From positions 276 through 19,258 of the forward strand of contig DDQZ01000037.1 of NCBI GenBank assembly GCA_002343505.1: DNA of 18,983 bases. The letters run 5' to 3'. The DNA is from Verrucomicrobiaceae bacterium UBA2429 (GTDB lineage: Bacteria; Verrucomicrobiota; Verrucomicrobiia; Verrucomicrobiales; Verrucomicrobiaceae). The position numbers and the translations under genes are program-made. Shown one piece after another: positions 6,099 through 13,792 of this stretch (positions are counted from its first letter, which is position 1; the number at the start of each line of letters is the position of its first letter). The notes under the pieces are model-generated. The model was not told the DNA's origin, did not search any database, and was given only the letters and a program-made list of their open reading frames with translations.

Positions 6099-6545
6099 TC
6101 ACGCGGCCTGCCGCACTTCCCAGGTGTGGATGGCGGGGTTGCAGATGTCGCGGATGAATGGAGCGGGCACGGCACCGTCTCCGAAAACGTAAACCCGGCG
6201 GCGGAGTGTGAGCTTTTGCAGCGTGAAGCCGGGATTTTCCAGCGCTCGGTAGTAGCCGAGGATGGTCTCCTTCTCGAGATCGAGCGCGCCGCCCTTCATG
6301 CCGTATTCGAGGGTGAAGGCGGCCGTGTCGAAAGCCGGCGTGGAGCCATCACGCAGATCCTGGCTGACGGGGTCGAGCAGCACTTGGCGGACGAAAGACT
6401 CAAGCGCGGCTTCATCTCCATCGAACTCGATTTTGTAGAGCACGGTCTCGCGGAAAGTGAGCCTCTGCGCTGGGGGTGCGTAGAGCAGTTTTTGGCAGTC
6501 GCCCTCGTGGTCGAATCGGCCAAGAATTTCAAAAAAGCGGGTCAT
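6099..6545 (-). CDS. tandem PurS-like protein, 148 aa
   Basis: The protein appears to hold two copies of a PurS-type fold. PurS is the small subunit that helps PurL and PurQ form FGAM synthase in purine synthesis, and the same fold is duplicated at the N-terminus of large PurL proteins. In the first half, ETVLYKIEFDGD and the helix ending VLLDPVSQDL (56-64) match the strand and the LL-x-(N/D)PV end of PurS. In the second half, FTLEYGMKGGALDLEKETIL (77-96), KLTLRRRVYVFGD (111-123) and ICNPAIHTWEV (134-144) match the PurS start, middle strand and NPVIxxY end. This is my own comparison of patterns, not a search result. The ATG at 6545 is preferred over the GTG-type extension to 6584. No purL or purQ is in the window, so a role in purine synthesis is inferred. 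Confidence 0.6.
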   Translation of the reverse strand: MTRFFEILGRFDHEGDCQKLLYAPPAQRLTFRETVLYKIEFDGDEAALESFVRQVLLDPVSQDLRDGSTPAFDTAAFTLEYGMKGGALDLEKETILGYYRALENPGFTLQKLTLRRRVYVFGDGAVPAPFIRDICNPAIHTWEVRQAA

Positions 6546-6556
6546 CGGGCTGGCAG

Positions 6557-6584
6557 TTTCTAGCCGGAAAGCGCGGCGGCGCAA
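6557..6584 (-). promoter_or_regulatory. possible promoter of the PurS-like gene
   Basis: On the minus strand TTGCGC (6584-6579) and TAGAAA (6562-6557) are 16 bp apart, and 11 nt separate the -10 hexamer from the ATG at 6545. It sits in the 51-bp gap after the acyltransferase gene, so the PurS-like and aminotransferase genes may be transcribed independently of it. Confidence 0.33.
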
Positions 6585-6596
6585 ACCGGATGTTGT

Positions 6597-7553
6597 TCAC
6601 GAGGTCCCTTCCACCATCTTCCAAAAGTCGCCATTGGCCTTTGCGTAATCCGGATAAGCGGGGTCCCTGCCGCGCGCGGGCTGGTAGCGCCAGTGCTTGT
6701 ACATCCAGAGCCAGCGCTCAGGATGCTCGCGGATGGCCTTTTCAAAGTGATCCCAAACACGCTGGGCCAGCTGCTGGTCCGTCTGCCCGTCCGCGGGTTC
6801 GATGGCTTCGAAGATATGCACCTCGTAGCGCCCGTCCGGCATGGGCAGGCAGACGCCCGGGATGATCGCCAGCCCGAGCCGGCGGGCGAGTTGGACGTGC
6901 AGCGTCGTCACGCAGGTTTTCAGGCCAAAACACTCGATGACCGTGGCGGCCCGGCCCGGCTCCACGTTCAAGTCTGTGAGCAAGGCCGCGTGGCCCTGGC
7001 GTTTCAACGTTTTCATCAGCCGCAGCATGGCACCTTGCTGGGGGATGACGGTGTGCCCGGAGTGCTCGCGCAGGCGTTTGAAGATGCCGGTTAACGCCGG
7101 GTTTTTGAAGTCCTGCGCCACCACGGTGAACTTGAAATCCCGGAATCCCCAAAACAGGCTGGCCAGTTCGAAATTCCCGAAGTGCGGCGTCACCCACAAC
7201 GCGCCCACCCGCCGCGCCCGCGCCTCGGCATCCTCCGCTCCGTGGTGGATCGTCACGTGCTCGGGCCAGTTTTCCCGCGTGAGCCGCGCGGACCAGAAAA
7301 GATCAAGAAAAGTGCGCGCAAAATTCTGGTAGGATCCGCGCGCGACAGCCGCCCGCCGCTTTTCAGAAAAGGCATCACCAAATGCCGCGCGCAGATTCTC
7401 CAAAGCCGTGCGGCGTCCGCGCGCATCCAGCAGATAAGCCAGCGAGCCTATGCCGCGCGCAAGCGCCAGAATCAAGCCGCGCGGCATGCGCGGCAGAAGC
7501 CAGGCGGCGGAAGCCACCAGGCAGGTTTCGCAGAAATATCGGAGTTTCTTCAC
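6597..7553 (-). CDS. LpxL/HtrB-like lipid A acyltransferase
   Basis: A 318-aa member of the lysophospholipid acyltransferase family that includes LpxL and LpxM, which add secondary acyl chains to Kdo2-lipid IVA at the inner membrane. An N-terminal hydrophobic segment (about 9-42) would anchor it. ALENLRAAFGD (50-60) is the usual N-x-x-x-x-F block, HFGNFE (124-129) is the HX4E catalytic motif, and LLTDLNVEPGRAATVIECFGL carries the second conserved acyl-acceptor region. WLWMYKHWRYQP near the C-terminus matches the family's W-x-H-x-RW ending. The start is GTG (MKKLRYF); no ATG fits better. It is divergent from the M42 gene, 43 bp away. LpxL versus LpxM cannot be separated from sequence alone, so no gene symbol is given. 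Confidence 0.88.
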   Translation of the reverse strand: MKKLRYFCETCLVASAAWLLPRMPRGLILALARGIGSLAYLLDARGRRTALENLRAAFGDAFSEKRRAAVARGSYQNFARTFLDLFWSARLTRENWPEHVTIHHGAEDAEARARRVGALWVTPHFGNFELASLFWGFRDFKFTVVAQDFKNPALTGIFKRLREHSGHTVIPQQGAMLRLMKTLKRQGHAALLTDLNVEPGRAATVIECFGLKTCVTTLHVQLARRLGLAIIPGVCLPMPDGRYEVHIFEAIEPADGQTDQQLAQRVWDHFEKAIREHPERWLWMYKHWRYQPARGRDPAYPDYAKANGDFWKMVEGTS

Positions 7554-7562
7554 CTTTGTCGT

Positions 7563-7590
7563 TTGTCGGATGGAAAAAGGCCGCTAGCGT
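7563..7590 (+). promoter_or_regulatory. probable promoter of the M42 peptidase gene
   Basis: TTGTCG (7563-7568) and TAGCGT (7585-7590) are 16 bp apart and the -10 hexamer ends 6 nt before the ATG at 7597. Transcription would begin at about the start codon, giving a leaderless mRNA, in agreement with the missing Shine-Dalgarno. Confidence 0.5.
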
Positions 7591-7610
7591 GCCCGCATGG
7601 CAGTGCCCAA
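7581..7610 (-). promoter_or_regulatory. possible promoter of the acyltransferase gene
   Basis: On the minus strand TTGGGC (7610-7605) and TAGCGG (7586-7581) are 18 bp apart, 27 nt before the GTG at 7553. Its -10 shares the palindrome CGCTAGCG (7583-7590) with the plus-strand promoter, so the two polymerases would compete for the same DNA. Confidence 0.3.
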
Positions 7611-8598
7611 CCTGACGAACATTCTCAAGCGAATTCTGAGCAAGCCCACCGCCCCGTTTCATGAATATCATGTCCGCGCGGAAATCGAGGCGCTGCTCAA
7701 GGATTGCCCGCATGTGAAGCTCAAGCACGACAAATTCGGCAACCTCCTGGCCACCTACAAGAACGGCAAAAGCAAAAGCAAGCCCACCTGGGTGCTCGGC
7801 GCCCACATGGACCACCCCGGCTTTGTCCGCGTTCCCGGCGGCGGCAAAAACGACTTCGACTTCCTCGGGGGCGTCTCCCAGACGCAGGTCGAGTCCGGCA
7901 TCGCGCGCGGACTTCGCGGCAAGACGCAGGGTGCCATCGCCACCTGGAAATTCCCGGTCAAAATCGGCCACACCAAAATTGAGGCCACCGCGTGTGACGA
8001 CCTCGTCGGCTGCGCGACCATCGTCGCCACCTTCTGGGAACTGGCCAGCCTCGGCATCAGCACCACCTTTCACGCTGCCTTCACCCGCGCGGAGGAGGTG
8101 GGCTTTCTAGGGGCGTGGCATTTGGCGCAGAAGTGGCCCTTCAACAAAGAGGATGTCTTTCTCTCCATCGAGACCAGCCGCCCCGTCAATGGCGCCGTCA
8201 TGGGCGGCGGCCCCGTCGTCCGTGTTGGAGACCGCCTTTCCATCTTCGACAGCGAGGGCTGCGCCGTCCTCATGACCACCGCCAAAGAGCAGGGCATCCG
8301 CGTCCAGCGCTGCCTGCTCGACGCTGGCGCCTGCGAAGCCAGCGCCATGCAGGCAGCCGGACATCGCAGTTGCGGCATCTCCATCCCCCTCGCCAACTAC
8401 CACAACCTTGACGCTGACGGCCAGATCGCCCCCGAGCATGTCATGACGGGCGACGTGCGCTCCCTCATCGACCTCCTCAAAGCCCTCGTCGCCACCCGCC
8501 ACGACGGCATCGGCGAGCGCACCATCCGCGAGCGCGTCGAGCTGCGCAGCGAGGAGTATGCCGCCCACCTCAAAGCGGCGAACAAGCTTTGCAAGTGA
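7597..8598 (+). CDS. M42 family metallo-aminopeptidase
   Basis: A 333-aa two-metal aminopeptidase of family M42 (FrvX/glutamyl aminopeptidase/TET type), a cytoplasmic enzyme that in known members forms large oligomers and trims peptides released by the proteasome or other proteases. Metal and catalytic positions are visible: H70 and D72 in GAHMDHPG, D134 in ATACDDLVGC, E166-E167 in TRAEEVGFLGA (first Glu as general base, second as ligand), E192 in SIETSRP and H269 in ANYHN. Length is slightly short for the family but all ligands are present. The ATG at 7597 follows a promoter-like pair. It is transcribed away from the acyltransferase gene and ends 36 bp from the convergent heme protein gene. 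Its true substrate is unknown; some relatives were first annotated as endoglucanases. Confidence 0.9.
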   Translation: MAVPNLTNILKRILSKPTAPFHEYHVRAEIEALLKDCPHVKLKHDKFGNLLATYKNGKSKSKPTWVLGAHMDHPGFVRVPGGGKNDFDFLGGVSQTQVESGIARGLRGKTQGAIATWKFPVKIGHTKIEATACDDLVGCATIVATFWELASLGISTTFHAAFTRAEEVGFLGAWHLAQKWPFNKEDVFLSIETSRPVNGAVMGGGPVVRVGDRLSIFDSEGCAVLMTTAKEQGIRVQRCLLDAGACEASAMQAAGHRSCGISIPLANYHNLDADGQIAPEHVMTGDVRSLIDLLKALVATRHDGIGERTIRERVELRSEEYAAHLKAANKLCK

Positions 8599-8642
8599 GC
8601 AGCAAGTGGAACGGCCGGGCCGGCTTTCCCAACCTCACTTGC
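8591..8642. terminator. inverted repeat joining two convergent gene ends
   Basis: GCAAGTGAG at 8591-8599 and CTCACTTGC at 8634-8642 form a perfect 9-bp inverted repeat that includes the stop codons of both convergent genes (Lys-stop in each). The 34-nt interior contains a small GC-rich dyad GCCGG-G-CCGGC (8614-8624) followed by CTTTCCC. It may act as a weak two-way terminator. There is no uridine run, so an ordinary rho-independent terminator is doubtful. Confidence 0.35.
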
Positions 8643-11600
8643 CCGCCCCCCACTTCACCGCGTTGGCGAGCAGCTTTCTGTATGGCTCCAGGTCATGCGT
8701 GCGCTCGTCATGGCCGAGGGCGATGCCGACGATCCTGGCTTTCGGATGCTCGGTGATCCAGACACTTGGGTGCGGTTTTTGGAATTTGTCGCTCGGGCTG
8801 GTCTCGGCCAGCACTTCGATGGGGGCGGTGCCGGCGGGGATTTTTTCCGGCTCGGCATTGATGTAGTAGAGCTCGTCCTCGACGGTGAAGCTGGCGGGCA
8901 CGCCTTCCATGATGGGATGATCCTTGAGCTTTTTGACATCGAAGGGATGGATCTTGTCATGCCCGCGCGCGCCGCCGCCGACGATCTGCGCGTTCAGCTC
9001 CGGCCAGTTGGCGTAGCCATACCAGGTGCCGGGGTGGAGCATGATGATGCCCTTGCCGGCGGCGGCGAAATCGAAGAGCGCTTTGCGATAGGCGGCGGTG
9101 TCGAAAAATTTGCGGTTCACGCTGATGACGGCCACGTCGGCATTGGAGAGTTCGGCGGCGGCCTGGTCGCGGTCCTCGGTGTAGTGGACGCTGTAGCCGG
9201 CGGCTTTGAGCGTGGCGACGTCGGTGGTGCCGAAGAAGTCTTTGAAGTTGTGGGAGGAGCCGCCGCCGATGACGAGCACCTTGGTTTTGCCGGGCTCCCA
9301 TTGCGGCGTGCTGGCGGGGACGAGCGGGCCATCGCCCTGGCCTCCTGATTTGGGTTGTAGCTCAGGCGTCCCGCCTGACTCGGGTGTGGCGGGCATTTTG
9401 CCCGCTTTCTTTTTGCCGGGGCCTTTGGCTTTGCCGGGCAGAATGCCCGGTCCACTCGTGGCAGGCTGAAAGCCCGCCCTACCTTCGATGTCGGCGGTGA
9501 TGGCGGCGACGACGGGGGCGGTTTTGTTGCCGGCGGGGCTTTCGAGGATGAGCGTTTTCGCGGGGCCTTTTTTGGTGAGTTCGAGCGTCAAAAGGCGCAT
9601 CTGCTGGCCGTCGGTGATGCCTTCCACATAGCGTGAGCCGGGCACTTCGGTGGGCCGGATGTAGTCGGAGAAATGCACGCCATTGACGAAGGTGAACTCC
9701 TCTTTCTCACCGCTGGCATAGACGACGGTGGCCTTGAGCGCGGGCGCTTCATCGCGCACGGCGGGCCAGCCCCAGCCGGAGATGCCGCTCAGCAGTTGGA
9801 TCTTCTTCGTCTCGACGTTCAAAGCCAGCTCGACCCTGGCAGGGAAGGTCTGCGAGTGGTTCCCGGGCGCGGGGCCGCCCTTGAGCACGATGAAGTTCCC
9901 GCTGGTGGCTTTCTCCGGCGAGGGGATGAAGAAGGGCACGCCCTCCACCTTGAAGTCGCCAAACTTCTTCAAGCGCACCTGGCCCTGATTCGGCGCGGGA
10001 CCGGCAAAGACGCCGTCGCTGCTGCTGGCGGTGGCGGCATCGGCCAGGGAGATGATGCGGAACTGCTTCGAGGCCTCGCCGCAGATGAAGGTCAAAATGT
10101 CGCGCAAAGCCTCGGCGCCGAGGCCATCCAGCCCTTCGGGCATGAGGCTGCGTCCGGTGTTTTCGCGTTTTTCGATCTCGCTCTTGGCGATCTCGCGCAC
10201 ACCGGCCTGGGTGGCGAGGGTGACGGTGGCGTTGTTCTCGCTGGTGATGACGCCTTGCAGCAACTCGCCTTTTTTGGTGCTGATGTTGAAGGCCCAAAAG
10301 CTCGGGTCCACCTCGCGGTTCGGGTCCACGATGTGGATGAGCAGCTCGGCGGGACCATGCGCGCCCATGCCATCGAGCGGCGGGCCGACGGCCATGCCGA
10401 GATCGCCGAGCTTGTGGCAGACGGCGCAGGCGGCGGAATAAAGCAGCTTGCCATTCTCGGCATTGCCCGGCTTCTCCACCTCGGGCGTGAGTTTGGCGAT
10501 GATGGCTGCCTTGGCGGCGTTGTTGACCTGGAAAAGCTCGTTGGCACGGCGGGCCAGCGGCTTGTTCGGATGCGAGCGCAGGCGTGCGACATCGCCAGGG
10601 GCGAAAGCCGCGCGGTCAATGCTGCCGGCCTTCACCGCGTCGAGCAAGGCGCGTGTGGCCTCGGGGCGTTTGAGGATGGCTTCGAAGGCCATCTGTTGGA
10701 GTCTAGGCTTCAGCCGATTCAATGACGCCACGAGCTCTCCAGCGTCTCCCTTTTCATCCAATGCTTGAATGATGGCCGCCTGTAGTTCTTCGGGTGCCTC
10801 TTTGTCGCCTAAAGGCTTCACTCCAACTTCTGTGTTCACGCCTCCCACGGCGATGAGGGCGCGTGCGGCGTTGGTGCGGGATTCGACTGGCGAGGCGTTG
10901 TCGGAAAGCGTGGCGTCGAGCTTGGCGAGCTGCGTTTTGACCTCACCGGCAAGCGCACCACCTTTGTCCCACTTCGTCACGAGCGGCAAGGTGGCTGCGG
11001 CTAGCGAAGGCTGTTCGAGAAGCTTTTTCAAAGCCTCCGTGAGTGAAGGAGACATCGCTGGAGATTCATTCAACTGCTGAGAGATGCCGCGGAGGATGGC
11101 ATTCTTCACCGGATCAGCCTTACCGTCGGCATTGGCACAAGCAGTCATGAGCTTTGACACACCAGCAACTCCATCTTGTTTCACCGCTGCGGGGATGAGC
11201 GCCTCAATCATTGACGCCAGCTTTTCGGCTTCTCCAAATGCAAGAGACTGGGCAACCATATCCACTGGGTTTCCTGATGCGCCAGCAATGATGGCTGAAC
11301 GAGTCCAGTCGTCCGTTGCATAGGCATACATTGTCATCATTTGCATTCGCTGTGCCGGGTCCACCGCATGTGAAGCGTGTTCGAAATATGACAAGGGGTT
11401 CGCCGTCATCGACGACGAGACAACCCGATAGTCGGTGCCCTTTTGCTGCAACAGCCTTTTGGCAGTGAGACTCTGGTGCTTGTTCTTGGCTTCAGCGATG
11501 ATGTTCTGGAGCGGTTGCAAATTATCGTTGTCCATCTTCACCACCTCCACCTTCTTCGCCTCCTTGTGCTGCACCTTCCAGATGCGGCCGTAGTAGTGGT

Positions 11601-13638
11601 CGCGGTCGGGACGGACGGCGGCGTTGGCGGGGCCGTGGGTGGGACCGCGGGTGTCGTTGTGGATGACGGCCTGGTTGCAGAAGTCCACGACATAAAGCGC
11701 GCCATCGGGCCCGACACGCACCTCAATGGGGCGGAACCACAAGTTCTTGCTGCGGATGAACTCAGTCTGCTCGCGACCGGGCTCGCGCTTCGCTTTGAAG
11801 GTGACGCCATCGGGCTCGACCATGAAGTGGCTGACGATGTTCAGCGTGGGCTCGGTGGTGAAGTAGCCGTAGTTCCATTTCTCCGGCCACGCGCCGCCCT
11901 CATAGATGGCGCAACCGGCGGCGGCGGTGTAGCTGCCGACCTGGTCAATCTGCACATAGGCCTGCTGCTCCCAGTGCATGGCCGGGTAAGTCGGCTCGCG
12001 GGCGAGCAGGCCGTTGCTGCTGGTCACACCGGGCAGCTTGCCTTTGGCGAGCACATATTCGGGCAGCACGACATGATGAAAAAGCACGCCGCTGGTGGGC
12101 TGGGTGTAAAACACTTGGCCGTCCCAGGTGATGTCGAGGCCCCAGGTGTTGCCGCCTTTGGAGCAGTATTGCTCGAAGGCGCTGCCGTCCGGCTTGAAGC
12201 GCACCACGCCGCTGCCGATGAGGCCGAAGTTTTTGCTGCCGTCGCCGGAGGTTACATTGTCCGACGAGGAGTAACCGTGCGTAGCGTAGATCCAGCCGTC
12301 GAGGCCCCAGCGCATGTTGTTGATGACGGCGTGGGTGTCGCGGATGCCGAGGTTGGTGTAGAGCTTCGTGCGCTTGTCGGCCTTGTCGTCGCCGTTGGTG
12401 TCCTCGAAGAACCAGATGTCTGGCGCGGCGCAGACGATGACGCCGTTTTTGTAAAACACGCTGCTGGTGGCCAGCTCGATCTTTTCGGCAAAGACGGTCT
12501 TTTTGTCCATGACGCCGTCGCCATCCGTGTCTTCGAGAATGCTGATGCGGTCCTCGGGATCGCGAGCGTAATGGCCCGGCTTGAGCGAGCCGGAGTCCAT
12601 CCAGGACTCGACATTGGCCTGGCGCAGGCCGTTGGGATACTCGGGCGTCTCGACCACCCAGAGGCGGCCTTTTTCATCCCAGTCAATGTTCATCGGGTTG
12701 TTGATGAGAGGCTCGGAGGCGACCAGGGAGATTTCAAACTCGGGATGCACTTCAAGGTGCTTCGGCAGGTCCTGCGGACGCGGCGCGCCGCCTTCGACGT
12801 AGCGCAATGCATCGCCGAGTTCCTCGGGTTTGCACAGCTCGTCCACGTTCTCGCGTTTGCCCGCCCAGGCGATGCCGCGCAGGATCATCGCGCGCAGGCC
12901 GTTGTGGGAAAAGTTTTTGTGCCAGTGGCCGGGGATGCAGGTGAAGGCGCGGTAGTTTTCCTTCTCATAAGTCCACACCTGCGGCTGGATGTCATAAATG
13001 TTCACGCCTTTCTTTTTCGCCACCGCCTCGGCGGCGCGCTCCTGGGCCTCTTTGTTGCCCTTGCCGCCCGTGTCAATCGCTTTGGGCGTGTAGGCGGCGG
13101 CGAGCACCTTGGCCTCGGGCAGCATCTCCATGTCGTAGTAGATTTCGTCGTCGAGATCGAAGTTCGAGATGTGGCGGGTGATGGGATTCTCGCGGTCGGT
13201 GAAATACAGGCTGAGCGGGGCCTCCAGCCACTTCGTCTGTCCGAACTTCCACGAGCCGCCGATGATACCTTTGAACCAATCGTGGTCGCGCGAGACCGCT
13301 GCCGCGTGGATGACCACCAAACCGCCGCCGCGCTTGAGGAACTCCATCAGATTCTTCCGCTCCTCGCCGATCTTGATATTGCCCGCCTCCTGCGCGTGCA
13401 GGACGAGCACATCCGTGCGGTCGAGCTGCTCCTTGGTGGGAAATTCGAGACCGCCCTCGGCCTTCGCGCCGCGCTCATTGAGCATGGGCACCCAGTCTTT
13501 GAGGAATTGGGGGAAGTCATGCGCGCCCGGTCCGTGCGACTTGGCGCCGGCGCGGATGAAGACACGCAGCGGCTCCGCGGCAGAGGCGGGCAGCGCGCAG
13601 AGAGCGGAAAGGAGGAGGGCGCAAAGGTGGCGTTTCAT
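8635..13638 (-). CDS. giant double-ThuA, PVC beta-propeller, cytochrome c-type protein
   Basis: A 1667-aa exported protein. Residues 1-20 are a Sec signal peptide ending ASA. Then: ThuA-type domain (about 23-275); a Pirellula/Verrucomicrobium-type membrane-bound dehydrogenase beta-propeller (about 297-690) with two Ca-binding-like loops, DTDGDGVMD and DTNGDDKAD (about 370 and 414); a helical HEAT-like region (about 700-1040); a cytochrome c domain with CAVCH at 1071-1075 and the PVC-type DPNREVDPSF continuation; a beta-rich NPCBM-like region (about 1195-1385); a linker made of hairpin repeats (about 1386-1445); and a second ThuA domain (about 1450-1667). The frame opens at 13692 but ATG 13638 puts the signal peptide first. 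Such proteins are thought to oxidise sugars in the periplasm; the substrate is not evident. No break in the frame is seen. Confidence 0.9.
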   Translation of the reverse strand: MKRHLCALLLSALCALPASAAEPLRVFIRAGAKSHGPGAHDFPQFLKDWVPMLNERGAKAEGGLEFPTKEQLDRTDVLVLHAQEAGNIKIGEERKNLMEFLKRGGGLVVIHAAAVSRDHDWFKGIIGGSWKFGQTKWLEAPLSLYFTDRENPITRHISNFDLDDEIYYDMEMLPEAKVLAAAYTPKAIDTGGKGNKEAQERAAEAVAKKKGVNIYDIQPQVWTYEKENYRAFTCIPGHWHKNFSHNGLRAMILRGIAWAGKRENVDELCKPEELGDALRYVEGGAPRPQDLPKHLEVHPEFEISLVASEPLINNPMNIDWDEKGRLWVVETPEYPNGLRQANVESWMDSGSLKPGHYARDPEDRISILEDTDGDGVMDKKTVFAEKIELATSSVFYKNGVIVCAAPDIWFFEDTNGDDKADKRTKLYTNLGIRDTHAVINNMRWGLDGWIYATHGYSSSDNVTSGDGSKNFGLIGSGVVRFKPDGSAFEQYCSKGGNTWGLDITWDGQVFYTQPTSGVLFHHVVLPEYVLAKGKLPGVTSSNGLLAREPTYPAMHWEQQAYVQIDQVGSYTAAAGCAIYEGGAWPEKWNYGYFTTEPTLNIVSHFMVEPDGVTFKAKREPGREQTEFIRSKNLWFRPIEVRVGPDGALYVVDFCNQAVIHNDTRGPTHGPANAAVRPDRDHYYGRIWKVQHKEAKKVEVVKMDNDNLQPLQNIIAEAKNKHQSLTAKRLLQQKGTDYRVVSSSMTANPLSYFEHASHAVDPAQRMQMMTMYAYATDDWTRSAIIAGASGNPVDMVAQSLAFGEAEKLASMIEALIPAAVKQDGVAGVSKLMTACANADGKADPVKNAILRGISQQLNESPAMSPSLTEALKKLLEQPSLAAATLPLVTKWDKGGALAGEVKTQLAKLDATLSDNASPVESRTNAARALIAVGGVNTEVGVKPLGDKEAPEELQAAIIQALDEKGDAGELVASLNRLKPRLQQMAFEAILKRPEATRALLDAVKAGSIDRAAFAPGDVARLRSHPNKPLARRANELFQVNNAAKAAIIAKLTPEVEKPGNAENGKLLYSAACAVCHKLGDLGMAVGPPLDGMGAHGPAELLIHIVDPNREVDPSFWAFNISTKKGELLQGVITSENNATVTLATQAGVREIAKSEIEKRENTGRSLMPEGLDGLGAEALRDILTFICGEASKQFRIISLADAATASSSDGVFAGPAPNQGQVRLKKFGDFKVEGVPFFIPSPEKATSGNFIVLKGGPAPGNHSQTFPARVELALNVETKKIQLLSGISGWGWPAVRDEAPALKATVVYASGEKEEFTFVNGVHFSDYIRPTEVPGSRYVEGITDGQQMRLLTLELTKKGPAKTLILESPAGNKTAPVVAAITADIEGRAGFQPATSGPGILPGKAKGPGKKKAGKMPATPESGGTPELQPKSGGQGDGPLVPASTPQWEPGKTKVLVIGGGSSHNFKDFFGTTDVATLKAAGYSVHYTEDRDQAAAELSNADVAVISVNRKFFDTAAYRKALFDFAAAGKGIIMLHPGTWYGYANWPELNAQIVGGGARGHDKIHPFDVKKLKDHPIMEGVPASFTVEDELYYINAEPEKIPAGTAPIEVLAETSPSDKFQKPHPSVWITEHPKARIVGIALGHDERTHDLEPYRKLLANAVKWGAGK
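9363..9478. repeat. cluster of four 3-nt-loop hairpins inside the giant ThuA gene
   Basis: Four short inverted repeats with 3-nt loops follow each other: CAGGCG-TCC-CGCCTG (9363-9377), GCGGGCA-TTT-TGCCCGC (9389-9405), CCGGGCA-GAA-TGCCCGG (9434-9450) and GGCAGGCT-GAA-AGCCCGCC (9460-9478, one mismatch). They are read in frame on the minus strand as AGFQPAT, GILPG, GKMPAT and GGTPELQ, forming a Gly/Pro/Lys-rich linker before the second ThuA domain. The same family occurs at 17687-17734. They resemble REP-type palindromes that have been absorbed into coding sequence. Confidence 0.85.
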
Positions 13639-13713
13639 GGCTGGAAATAGCGTATGACAAACGAACGCCCGCTGGGAAGCCCGTTTTCGCACGGCGCGCT
13701 ATCGGGAATGCAC

Positions 13714-13734
13714 ATGCGCCGCGGCCGCGCGCAT
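13714..13734. promoter_or_regulatory. 21-bp near-palindrome in divergent intergenic region
   Basis: ATGCGC (13714-13719) and GCGCAT (13729-13734) flank GCGGCCGC, with one extra C making the dyad imperfect. It lies centrally in the 154-bp region between the start codons of the heme protein (13638) and DUF1501 (13793), where a shared operator would be expected. No convincing -35/-10 pair was found in this region for either gene. GC-rich palindromes can arise by chance here. Confidence 0.3.
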
Positions 13735-13792
13735 ACTGCAAATGCGCGGTGGAATATCGCCTCGTGGAATTGCGTTTTTTCCGCCATTCATC

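Noticed and set aside
11443..13650. 735-codon open frame on the plus strand
   Set aside because: It is fully antisense to the giant heme protein. Its translation is rich in Val, Gly, Ala, His and Asp without any recognisable motif, the usual result of high third-position GC on the other strand.
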